Notes under the pieces: model-generated
The model's database searches: none
What the model was told of the DNA's origin: nothing
What the model saw: the letters and a program-made list of their open reading frames with translations, nothing else
Origin: Mauremys mutica
Taxonomy: Eukaryota; Chordata; Testudines; Geoemydidae
Direction: 5' to 3'
Length of the DNA stretch: 64,000 bases
Assembly (NCBI RefSeq): GCF_020497125.1
Contig: NC_059077.1
Coordinates: 26,549,340 to 26,613,339, forward strand
Made by a program: the position numbers and the translations under genes
Shown: piece by piece, positions 47,131-57,889 of the stretch
Position numbering within the stretch: position 1 is the stretch's first letter
Layout of the letters: each line of letters opens with the position of its first letter

Positions 47131-47514
47131 ATCACTTAATGCATGACTAGAAGGTATTCTCATACCATAGTGGATGAGGGCAGTAGAAGAACCTAAATAA
47201 AATAGGCCTACCTAGAAATGCACAGATTTTCCAAGATGAAGTTTCTAGAACATCTTAGAACCTCACAGCTTTAATTTTGAAATAGGGTAGGTGTGTGTGG
47301 TGGGGAGTAACATCTTGCCTTATTTTTTTGTTTTACAGATTAGTTCATCTCATGTGCAATAATTTTTCATACAAATGACTCCCCCTGAGTTGTTTGCTTT
47401 CAATATCAGCCTATGCACATTAATCAATGGATGGGACTGAATCAAAACTAGAAATGATGTAAAAAATGGGAAAAAAATACCAACCAAAAAAACCCCCTTG
47501 CCTCCTCCATGTTT

Positions 47515-47640
47515 AAGGGACTGGAGTGGGACTAGGAAATCTGGATTTAATTCCCAGCTCTGCCACAGACCTTCAGTGTGCATAATCCCTGTGCCTTAAT
47601 TTCCTTTTAGGATTATGCTTACTTTCCCCTACCTTTTTTC
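47515..47640 (-). repeat. MIR fragment
   Basis: The plus strand reads gatttaattcccagctctgc then cacagacctt and ctgtgccttaatttcctttt, the complement/antisense layout of the MIR core and 3' part. Confidence 0.55.
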
Positions 47641-47760
47641 TGTCTTGCCTACTAAATTACAAACTGTTCAGAACACAGGCAGCCACTTGGCATGATAGGG
47701 CTCTGATTTTTGGCTAGGCCTCTAGGCACCTTTATAGTACAAATAATAAACAAACAATAT
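47640..47760 (+). repeat. Old LINE/MIR tail repeat
   Basis: acaggcagccacttggcatg, ggcacctttatagtacaaat then aataaac. Same tail type as at 28555-28650. Confidence 0.45.
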
Positions 47761-48591
47761 TAGGCTTTAGCTCACACCTGCATCTAGATTCTCATACTAC
47801 CACCAGGCTGCCCAATGGGAGATGTCTATTTAGCTATTCAATTCTCTTCTATTTTTATCAAAAACCAAGCCAAACCAGTCAGATAATTTACATGTGATTA
47901 AAAACTAACCAGGTATCAATATCTTATAGTGCAAACTATTAAAGAACATGTCCACAAATTAACCTACTTATAAACAAAAGTGCCTGTAACAAAATGGCCA
48001 TCTGATTGCTAAGCTACATTTCTGAGAACACCACAAGTCTAAGGTCAAGGTTCACCAAACTTCCAAAGTAGAAAAAGTCCCAGGTTCAGCATACCTCTGT
48101 TATAATAAAGAGGATGTGTAAGTGCCAGGAGAGCATGTTCCAGTGTTCAGGCTGTCACTGATTATGCTTTATACAAAATATGCTTTATACTTGTAACAAA
48201 AGGTACATTTTAACTATCAAAATGTATATTTCACCTTCTTCTCTGGACTGTATAACAGATCTCTCCACAATATTTACTTTTCTCCTTATATAATCAAATA
48301 ATTTTAAAGGGTCAGAGCCAATTAAACATTCTTCTTTTTTCAAGGCACTTTTTTCTTTCATAGTAAAAGTTGAATTTTTCAGGATGAACCCAATTCATGC
48401 CTGAGCAAAAGAAAAATCTGCTGGCCAGACAAGAGAGAGAATCCCAGTCACCTGCCAGCAGAAATCTGTGTTTTCAGTCCCATTTGCTTCTACCCTATCC
48501 AGACATACTATTTATAGCAATCCTTTAAATCCCAAATAAGAACTATCAAGCTAGTTCTTCTAAGGCCACTCCTTGCCTAAATGATTAAAAT

Positions 48592-48676
48592 GCATCTCCC
48601 TGGAAAGATGGTGTTAATCCAGCAAAATAATACACACTCTCTCTCTCCTCTCTCCACCATCTTTCCAGGGAGATGC
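48592..48676. repeat. Perfect 22-bp inverted repeat (hairpin)
   Basis: The left arm 48592-48613 (gcatctccctggaaagatgg, then tg) is the exact complement of the right arm 48655-48676. The 41-nt spacer ends in a CT-rich run. Not part of a transposon family I recognise. Confidence 0.92.
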
Positions 48677-48688
48677 GCGTGTAATGTA

Positions 48689-48706
48689 ATATATATATAT
48701 ATAATA
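48689..48706 (+). repeat. (AT)n tract
   Basis: Alternating AT, 13 bp downstream of the 22-bp inverted repeat. Confidence 0.85.
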
Positions 48707-50659
48707 TGAGAGAGATGAAGAATTGGAACACGTTTGCAGTTGAGATGGTGGAGTCAAATGTAGTAAAACAAATGGATGAATAGATGGAAGTCAAGTTTCA
48801 TGCTTATTGTAGGGGCCAGGAAGAGAGTGTTTCAATAATGGGAGTTTCCTCTCCCCAAGGCTTGCTTAAAGGCAAACTGCAAAACTAAAATGGAGTCAAG
48901 CACTGATTCATATGCTGCATGCCCTTATTGATCAACCATGGGATGTTTTCAGCATAGCAATAAGTTTTAACAAACCTAGTTTTTATTTCCTTTTCCCTCT
49001 CTCACGTTATCATGGCACTTACAGAAGATGTCCTCAAATCTTTTTTTATACCATCACAAATGCTATCAGTTGCATGTTTTGCACAGTGATTTCTGGCATC
49101 TGTGATTATCACAGGTAATATTGAAACTTCATTTTTAATCTGTCTAGTTAACTTGGGAGTCTCTGAATATTTTGCATAACAAAAGTGCAGTTTAGGAAAC
49201 TTTTTGAAAACTTTGCTATCATCAGAACAACACTGTATTGCAAGATTGAGTGATCATCCCCTTTTGGGGAATTCTTGGGTAAGTGTGATCTTGCTTTTTT
49301 CTGTTTTGTTTTGCTGTGCAGGTGTCTGCATAGTAGAACTGGAAGACAGTCTCTGAAACGTACTTCTTTTGTTGTGTATCCTCCTTTATTCAGCAAAGAG
49401 CAGCCAAAACCAGTAGGAAAACACTCCCAAACCACAGACTGAGTAGATAAAGAGGAAAGGATACAGCTTTTTCTATTTTCTTTTTCCAGGTGACCTGTAG
49501 ATTCCTTTAATAATTTCAGTTGGTACTCAAATTGTATAGCTCTTGTGAGTCCACTAGATGGTGTCGTTGTCATTGTAGATACTTGGCAATCCTGTTCTGT
49601 GCTATAACTTTGAATTCACAAATTCACTCACTTTTATCCACATTTTGGTTTGGATTCTGCATAGTGAGGATGGTGTTGGGAATAAGCAGCCAGTTAGCAT
49701 TAATTATATGCCCTAATCTTGCAAAGTTGTGCTTGTTTTGTCATTGACTTCAAAGGGGTCAGGATTTTACCTTATGAGTAGATGCCTTGAAGTCAATGGA
49801 ACTACACTCTTTGTATAAAGTTAAGAACATGTGTAAATCCTAGCAGAATGGAGTCCTAGTATCTTTCTTTCTGGAGGATAGTAAAGCTCTTACAAATAAA
49901 CAAGGCAACTACAACTCATTTCACCCGCAGAAAGTAAAAGTGTTAAATCCAGTCTGTTTTATTCACTCCTGTTGTCAGTAATAGCATTGTATTTCATATA
50001 GACTCTCATGCATAATATATTTGTTGGTGCTGAAATAATTTTCTTTGAGAGTACGCAAAGTGGAAAGGGCTTGTGCTTTTAGAATGTGAAAAAGAAGTTC
50101 AGTAATTCTCCTATGTCCTTGAATCAACTGTGATCCTGTTGCTGGATCTGCCTGGTGAGACCCTTGCAAACTGTGGCGCCTCTTGGAAGTCAATGAGACT
50201 GTGTGTGCATAAGATAGTTCCAACTGCAGGATCATGCTTTGAATTAGTCCACAACTCCAGTAAAGCTCAGTAAAGAATGTGAGAATGGTTGTATGTATAC
50301 ACCTGTGCTAGGAGCATTAGGAGATGCATGAACATATTTGATCTGCTATTGCAATTAGTCAAAGTTGGCATAATTAAAAAAAAGTTATGATTTCAGACAT
50401 CTGTAAGTTTCTTCTTTCAATTTCAAATACTTTCCCTTACCTTACCAGGAACTAAAGTCCAGGGCAAGTTTATTTTAAAATCAAGACATCTGAGTTACCC
50501 ATGCATTTAAAAAATGGAAACACTTTCTATTTTAAAATATAAATTTTTATCCTCACATGATTCAAACCCAGCTCACTTAATTAGTCTTAACGGTGTAAAA
50601 ATACAAAATGAAACAACTCCATCACAAACCTTTGTGCTGAAATTAAACATTAAATGAAT
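48707..50659. other. Gene-free stretch
   Basis: No gene recognised. A 141-codon minus-strand frame at 49148-49573 has no family motif. Old repeat fragments with gacttcaaagg/gaagtcaatgg cores lie at 49735-49860 and 50100-50235. Confidence 0.5.
49735..49860. repeat. Old palindromic repeat fragment
   Basis: cattgacttcaaaggggtca and ccttgaagtcaatggaacta lie in inverted relation around a short centre. Same style as 1065-1190. Confidence 0.4.
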
Positions 50660-50667
50660 CTCTTTAT
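50660..50667 (+). repeat. hAT target-site duplication, left
   Basis: ctctttat, repeated exactly at 50886-50893. Confidence 0.93.
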
Positions 50668-50885
50668 CAGGGGTGGCTCTAGGTCCCAGCACACCAAGCA
50701 CGTGCTTGGGGCGGCATGCTGTGGGGGGCGCTCTGTGGGAGGTCCACCGGAGCCACGGGATCAGCGGACCCTCCGCAGGCACGTCTGCGGGAGGTCCACC
50801 GGAGCCGCGGGACCGGCGACCGGCAGAGCACCCCCCGCGGCGTGCCTCCGTGCTTGGGGCAGCGAAATGGCTAGAGCCGCCCCTG
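50668..50885. mobile_element. Fold-back hAT-type element (218 bp)
   Basis: Termini caggggtggctctag / ctagagccgcccctg with perfect 8-bp duplications ctctttat. The interior contains ggaggtccaccggagcc in two copies. Very similar to 22639-22890 through the right half (gggaccggcgacc, cccccgcggcgtgcc). No transposase. Confidence 0.95.
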
Positions 50886-50893
50886 CTCTTTAT

Positions 50894-52104
50894 TTACACT
50901 TTTTCCTCATTTCACACAATCTCCCATTGCTTTTGCAATGTGAACTTCACAAGTGTGGCTGTTTTCATAACATTAATTTAAAAAAGTAATGTAATTAAAG
51001 TTTCTTCACCAATAGTGTACACAGCACTTTGTGGTTTATACCAACGGCTGAGCTAAATACTAGTTCTTGGTTCCATCTGGAAAAAGAAATGAATCTTAGA
51101 TCGTGTATAAATACTCCATGAGCCTACCCTGTAATCTCTCTTGGAAATTCAAACATTGAGAAATGCACTAGGGATTTGATCCTCCATCATTCAAGTTTCT
51201 CCATTGCTGTGAATGGGAGCCAGATCAAATCCTGATTTATCTTTCCGAGACTTGCATAGAGCCCTTTGCCATGTTAATATAGCCCAAAGTCTTCTTTTCT
51301 TCTCAGGTCTATTCATAGTGCCTACAATTCATAAAAACCATAATGAACTGCTCACAGAATACATGTTGCTATTACTTCCCACTCCTTGTTCATTATGCCC
51401 ACTTGTGTCTTGAATTAAATTATGTTACAACCCCTTTCCAAAGAGTTTATATCTCTCTGTTTATCCAGAGCATATCACAGTGGAGCCCTGATCAGATTGG
51501 GGCCTCTGGGCACTAGCGCAATATAAATGAGTTAATAAAGATGGGGGGTTGGTACAAATGATGGGGGGGGGATGGAGAGAATAGGTAGGGTAGAGGAAAG
51601 GGAGGACATAAAAACGGAGAGATGAGCTGGGCTTTGGGACCTTCTCTAGGCAGCAGGGCTCTGTGTAGCTGGCAGCTGGGGTCAGGGAGGCAGTGAGGAG
51701 TTCCGCTGCCCATCCCTGTACCTGAGCCAAGCTCCCCTTTCCTGCACTCCAATCCAAACAATCACAGGATTTAGCTGTAGAGCGGAGGAATTTGTGTGTG
51801 TTGGGTGCTACGGCATATGAGTCTAAGTTGCTGTGGATGTGAATGTTGGTTTAAGGGTGACTTGCTGGATTTTCAATGATTAATAGAGAATGTACATAGG
51901 CAACTTTCCCTGTGTTGAAGTTTTTGGAGTAGGTAGGTAGTATGCAGTAATCACACTTCCCTACTTCACCATAAAGCCAGAAGACGGACATGCCATCTCT
52001 TTTTTGCCCAATTTGAGGGCATCAAGTAAATTGTCTATGCCTCATCAGGCTCTAACTTTAACCATACTTTTTGTCATTTGATTAAAAAAATAGTACCCAT
52101 GACA
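50894..52104. other. Gene-free stretch
   Basis: No gene recognised. Old repeat fragments at 51170-51240 and 51470-51540 (ttggggcctctgggcacta). Then a purine-rich region with a G run near 51564. Confidence 0.5.
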
Positions 52105-52117
52105 CAAAATATTACTA
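52105..52117 (+). repeat. 13-bp target-site duplication, left
   Basis: caaaatattacta, repeated exactly at 52210-52222. Confidence 0.93.
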
Positions 52118-52209
52118 AAAGCAGCAGAGTCCTGTGGCACCTTATAGACTAACAGATGTATTGGAGCATGAGCTTTCGTGGGTGAATACCCACTTCATCG
52201 GATGCATGT
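52118..52209 (-). mobile_element. 92-bp retroposed copy of the hammerhead-like repeat
   Basis: The minus strand reads ACATGCATCCGATGAAG, the stem-loop, then CATCTGTTAGTCTATAAGG, TGCCACAGGACTCTGC and TGCTTT. A perfect 13-bp duplication flanks it, so the unit inserted as a discrete piece by reverse transcription. Its 5' border lies only a few bases upstream of the hammerhead-like core. Much shorter than the copy at 25738-26022 because it lacks the upstream 160 bp. Confidence 0.9.
52164..52201 (-). ncRNA. Hammerhead-ribozyme-like fold, copy C
   Basis: On the minus strand: core CCGAUGA, extra A, stem II GUGGGU / ACCCAC (6 pairs, loop AUUC), GAAA, mini stem III AGC / GCU with loop UCAU, then C. 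Relative to copy A the last stem II pair is U-A instead of C-G, a compensatory change that keeps pairing. Confidence 0.42.
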
Positions 52210-52246
52210 CAAAATATTACTAGATACTTAAATCTGGATACTTGGT

Positions 52247-52264
52247 TGTGTGTGTGTGTGTGTG
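52247..52264 (+). repeat. (TG)n microsatellite
   Basis: Nine TG units. Confidence 0.9.
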
Positions 52265-53083
52265 TACGTTGGTTTTTTTAAATTACCTGACATTTTTACA
52301 GGGATATAAATGGTGAAATTTCTCTTGCATGGGAAACACTTGCCAGTAACTTATTTTTTTTCAGGAAACCAAAATGATCTTGAATTTGTCACCTTTTTCT
52401 GGACTGAAATTTACAGGAGGGACTTGATCATTATCCATTACATTAAACAGTAATTACATATGTGTATGGAAACTCAAATACATGTCTGCAATTACAGAAT
52501 CCTTTAAACTGTCCAGGGAAGTTCAAAACACATCCTTTGTTTAAATGTAGAGCTATTAAATTTTTTTTTGTTTTTTGAAATTTTACAACAATCGGACAAA
52601 TGTTTTGGAAAACTCCTGTTTTCATCCAGTCCTGTTTACATGCTTTGCCTAATCAGCCCGTCAGTTACTGCACTGCTCAATTTACCAGGCTTAGTTTCAA
52701 TTAAGACACTTAAGTTTTAGGACAGTCCATCTGTTTAATTCATTTTGTGTTATGATCCTTACAGTTGTGGTCTGTCTTTCTGTACCCACAGTAATGTAAT
52801 CTCCAGCACTGATGCCTTCTGAGGTCTATGTCCACTTCTGCAACTCTGTAGACAAGCACTGAGCCCAGTGTTGTAAAGTCCTCCAAGAAGGGACTAGTGG
52901 AATCCTGCTACTTCCTCTCCTCAACTAGGGTGTCTTCAGAAGCCAGCGTTGCCGCCAAAGTTGGCAATGCTGGTAAGGAAGAGGATGTGGTCATGGCAAA
53001 CGAGGGATGTTCTGATTCAGCATATCTCCTGTAGACAATGTGTCATACCAGATGCTGTGGAACCCACTTATCACTTACATTTG
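52265..53083. other. Gene-free stretch
   Basis: No gene recognised. A small hairpin (arms 52943-52953 and 52963-52973) is the only structure seen. Confidence 0.5.
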
Positions 53084-53716
53084 CTACCCCTGTAAGGATC
53101 CACTGGCATGGTGCCTCCTGCTAGTCATCTCAGGAATTAGCTCTTTCCAGCCCACAGCGCCCTCTGCAGGCTGCTGTCTCACCTTCTGCTAGCCCCATGT
53201 CCCTACCAGGGGTTTGCCCACCACAATACCCCCTCGCTCTGGGTCTCCCCTCCCAGGGGGACCCCCAACCATCTAAACCCACCTTGCCTCAGTGGCTACT
53301 GCCAGTCATCATCTAGCCCCTACTCACTGGGGCAGACGGCAGTCTGTAAACCACTCATCATCGGCAAAGGGGTTAGGACCAGCTGCCTTTGCCTATCTCT
53401 GGGCTGCCCCTCTGCAGCCCTAGTACCCTCTTGTGGGCCTTTAGCTTGGCCTGCAGCCTGGGGCTTTGTTAGGCTGGAGCTCTCCAGCTCCCTCTGCTCT
53501 TCCCCAGCACTGCCCTCCTCAGCTTCCCTGGCAGCCAGGTCCTTCGCTCTCTAAGGAGCTGGAGAAAGTGTCTCCTCAGCCCTCTTAGAGGGCCAGCTGT
53601 GGCCTGATTGGGGCATGGCCCCAGCTGTAGCTGCTTCCCCCAATCAGCCTAGCTTTTCCCCACCACAGCCCTCTCCAGGGCTGATTTAACCCCTTCAGGG
53701 GCAGAGCGGGGTGACA
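53084..53716 (-). repeat. GC-rich LTR-like block
   Basis: Much richer in GC than its flanks. Read on the minus strand it begins TGTCACCCCGCTCTGCC and ends GGATCCTTACA, TG...CA-like. tggggtgacac recurs 40 bp outside (53746-53756). Resembles a turtle LTR I recall, but no target duplication or TATA/poly(A) pair was found. No open frame of note. Confidence 0.45.
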
Positions 53717-55535
53717 GTGGCAATGTCCCCAAAGAGTGGGGTGACACTGCCAGTTGTTGCCCTGTGGGTGAATTGCCTGAGCACAGGAAGGTGTACATTA
53801 TTCACACCTAGGTCACTGGTTCAGCCCAGGTTGGTAAAGGACTGAAGTCATTACCATCTGACAGACAACAAGACTCTTGCTCTTTGTTGGGCTATTTTGT
53901 TAGTTGTTTCATCAGCCAACAAAGTACGACTAACTCTGCAGTGGGAAATGACAATATTTAACAGTGCATGTTACTCATCAGCCTAGGGAAAGAGGTGAAG
54001 GAAAAAAAACCTGTCTCTATTTGAAATTGCAGAGGAAATAGTTTTTTCTACTTGGCATCTGGTCAGTGAACCGGAAATACATATCCCATCCTTCCTTTCA
54101 CACAACTTAGTTTGTTTATGGGTTTAGCGTGCGTGTTTTATGGAGATAAAAGGATTTACAACTGTAATCAGAGACAGATGAAGAAATTCAGAAATGGTTT
54201 GATCTAACCTCAAACTCAGCCTCCCTATCTCTCTGAATCATTTTTGAAGATTGCATTGCAATGCAGTCAGACCAAGCACACAGCTGTACATAGAATCATT
54301 AGCCAGGGTTTTTTTTCTTTTTATAGGCTTTTTTTGGTGAGGCAGAGAGATGAGATGAGATTTTTTTTTTCTGATTGCAAGTACAGAGATGAGATCTGCA
54401 AAGTTTAGACGTGGATCAAGATCTGAACTTTCCCAAATTTCATCCAGGCTGGGCATTAAGGAACCCTCAGGGTTTTGGGTTGGGCCAACATTAGCTAAGC
54501 AGTTACAGGTCTTCTATTTCTATAGCAATCAAAGTCCTGTGATTAGTCCCTTTATTGGTTTATCGATATTATTTAGATGATGGCTCCATAATTCAATGTA
54601 TTGGTGCGTCTACTCATTTTAAATCTGCCTGCATTTTGCTTACACTTATGGACTCTTCACTTTCGGCTGTCTCATAAATTTCTTCTCTGGTCTTCCCAAA
54701 AGATAAAACTAGAGAGAAATTCCAACTGGTCCTAATGATTTATTTCTGTTTAGTGAGGACTTCTGCTTTCCTGCCCTTGAAATGAGCCATGACAATGATA
54801 TATTTTCCCTGTTAGTTCTCATTCTTTCCATTGTGAACAGAGTGGGAAAAATCATTTAATATGTTAATTATCCCCTTTTAATGTCAAGTTTCACTTGTGC
54901 CCCATTTCCCATCCAAAAGTCACTTATTTCATGATTATGACAAGAGGGAAAAAGAGAAGTTAGCCAATATATGTATGAATATCAGATCAAATTTTCAGGT
55001 TTAATATAGTGTGTGTATATATCTCCATATAATGCATAGTATTAATGGTAATTAATATTAGAGGAAAATTGGTAGTAACCCCTAGTTTAAGGTTGCCTCG
55101 TTCCCTGGTTCCAAGCTATAACTGTTTGGAGGGCATTTTCCAAGGTTGCTCTCTCACAGTGGATATTTTTAACTGTTCCAATGAATAGTGCCACTTTTTG
55201 TTTTTGTTTTTCAGAATGAGGTCAAAGGAAAAGAGAAGGTATTGCCAATGTTAACTTTTTCAAAGGAGCTCCAGCACTTTAGGAGCACAGACAAAATGAA
55301 TCCTATTCCTGATGATAACCCATGGTTCAGGGTAGGAAGGCACACTTGTCTGGCAGCCAGGAGACCATGAGGCCTAATTTCACATTTCAGCATGTAACAC
55401 ATTCCCCCGTTAATGTCTGATCAGCAGAGATTAACATACTTCTGACACCAGCTGATGGAGGTGTACTTTAGCTCAAGTGACACAGGTCTGTGCTGCAGTG
55501 ATGAAGTTCTTGGGTTCTCACCCTGCTGATGCATA
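53717..55535. other. Gene-free stretch
   Basis: No gene or clear repeat recognised; AT-rich. Confidence 0.55.
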
Positions 55536-57530
55536 GATTCCAAGGCCAGATGGAACGATTGTGATAATCTGATCTAACCTTTGTGGCCCTAGAACTTCTC
55601 CAAAATAATTCCTAGAGTGCATCTTTTAGAAAAACATCCAATCTTGATTTTAAAAATTGTCAGTGATGGAGAACCCACCATCACCATTAATAAATTGTTC
55701 CATTGGTTAATTACTCTGTCAGTGAAAAATAGACACTTTATTTCTAGTTTGAATTTCTCTAGCTTCAAATTTCAGCCATTGGATTGTGTTTTACCGTTCT
55801 CCAGTAGATTGAAGAGCCCATTATCAAATATTTGTTCCCCGTATAGATACTAATAAACTGTAATCAAATCAACCCTTACCCTTCTCTTTGTTAAGCTAAA
55901 TAGATTGAGGTATTTGTGTCTATCACTATATTTATGTTTTGTAATCTTTTAATCATTCTTTTAGCTCTCCTCTGAACTCTCTCCAATTTTTCAGCATCCT
56001 TCTTGAAATGTAATATGCAGAACTGGACACAGTATTCTGGCAGAGGTCCCACAGTACCAAATACAGAGGTAAAATAACCTCTCTACTCCTAGTTGAGGTT
56101 CCCTTGATTCTCCCAAGATCACCTTAGCTCTTTTGGCCATAACGTCACAGTGGGAGTTCATGTTCAGCTAATTATCCACCACAACAGCAAAATCTTTTTC
56201 AAAGTCACTGCTTCCCAGGATAGGGTCCTCCATCCTGTAAGTATGGCCTACATTCTATGTTCCCAGTTGTATGCATTTAGCCATAATAAAATGTGTATTG
56301 TTTGCTTGTACCCACTTTACTAAGCAATCCAGATTGCTCTGAATCAGTGATCTGTCCTCTTTTTTTATACTCCCCCAATTTCTGTGTCATGTGCAAACTT
56401 TCAGTGATTTAGTTTTCTTCCAGGTCATTGATAAAAATGTTAAGGGCCAAGGACTGATCCCTGTGGGACCCCACTGGAAACACACCCATTTGATTCCCTG
56501 TTTACAGTTACATTTTTGAGACCTTTCAGTTATCTAGTAATCCATGTAGTATGTGTCTTGTTAATTTTATAGCATTCTAGTATTTTAATCAAAATGTGGT
56601 ACCAAATCAAAAACCTTACAGAAATCTAAGTATATTATATCAATGCTATTACATTTATCAACGAAACTTGTAATCTTAGCCCCCCCCAAAAAGTTAATTT
56701 GACAGGATCTGTTTTCCATAAACCCATGTTGATTTGCATTAGTTAGGTTAAGTCCCATATCAGTTGCTGCATTATCTTGACCAGGACTGCTGTTAAGCTA
56801 TCTATCAGGTTTATAATTACATGTGTCATCTGGTTTACCCTAAACACATTCTTTTAGTCTTCTGGAATTTCCCCAGTGCTCCTAGAGTTATTGAAAATCA
56901 ACATTAATGATCCAGTGAGCTCCTCAGTCAGCTTTTATCCAAGAGTTTTAAAGGCGCTAACTGTACTTACTGATTTTAAAAAATTTAGCTTTTTATTAGC
57001 TTCTGTTTAACATCCTCCAGGAGATACTAGTGTGATGGAGAGAGTATTATCCCCATATGATGAGACTAGATCATCTATTTATTTCTGCAAATACAGAACA
57101 AAAATATTTATTGCACACCTCTGCCTTTTCTACCTAGCAATGGACAAATACCATTGTCAGGATTCTTTTTGTTCCTAATATATTTAAAAAACTCCTCCTT
57201 ATTGTTCTTCACTCACTGGCCATAGGTTTCTCCTTGTGTCCCTTTGTTTCCCTTGTCAATTTTCTACAATTCCTAACTTATTTATATTCATTTGATGAAT
57301 ATGATTTATGTTCATTATTATCAACATTCTCTTTCTTCCATTTGTTATATTTTAGAGCTGCCTTTAGTCCAGACTGATTTTTATTTTAAACTAGTATGGC
57401 CTTCTTCCTCAATTGTGGGACAGTGGCTTTTTGAGCATGTAGTAAGTGTTCTTAAATGGCTCCTAACTATCATTCACATTTTTTGACTGAATGCTTCCTC
57501 CCAGCTGATTTGGCTCATAATCAAAGTTGT
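55536..57530 (-). mobile_element. Old CR1-type LINE, reverse-transcriptase region
   Basis: The 3' tail is the complement of tagattccaaggccagatgg. Further in, minus-strand translation shows NANQHGFMENRSCQINF (about 56690-56750), YLDFCKVFDLVPH (about 56600-56640, family AFDxVPH box) and the NDLEEN-type segment near 56420-56450. About 2 kb survives with many stops, so it is inactive. Similar in order to the element at 36840-38470. Confidence 0.85.
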
Positions 57531-57889
57531 AGAAGTCAGAAGGTGAGGAGTAAATGAGGCAGGAGATTGTGGGAAGAGAAAGTTTGGCCTTGTGGTTAAA
57601 TCAGTTGACTTTAGTGACCTTAGAGAACTGTATTTTATTCTATAAAGTTTCTTAAATCACTGCTATATCTGAGCACCTTCCAGTCATGCATTAAGTGATA
57701 TGACTAACGTCGGTCATTTGTGGTTATTCTTTCTGTCATGCTCTCCTCAGGGGAAGAATTGTGGATGCAGTAGAGCATTTTGTTTTGGTAGGTTTTTTTT
57801 TAAAGTATATTTTTCTATGTTTATATTAGAGAAGGCAGGTCAAAGAAGTGCACCTTGCAATTGAAGTGGAAGGTGGGGAGGTTTGTGAT
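57531..57889. other. Gene-free spacer
   Basis: No gene or repeat recognised between the two oppositely oriented CR1 copies. Confidence 0.5.

Larger units (their letters stand above)
47131..48591. other. Gene-free stretch
   Basis: No gene recognised. Contains a MIR fragment at 47515-47640, an old repeat tail at 47640-47760, and otherwise AT-rich sequence. Confidence 0.5.

Noticed and set aside
49148..49573. 141-codon minus-strand frame
   Set aside because: No domain, no repeat or transcript signal; composition is that of the region.
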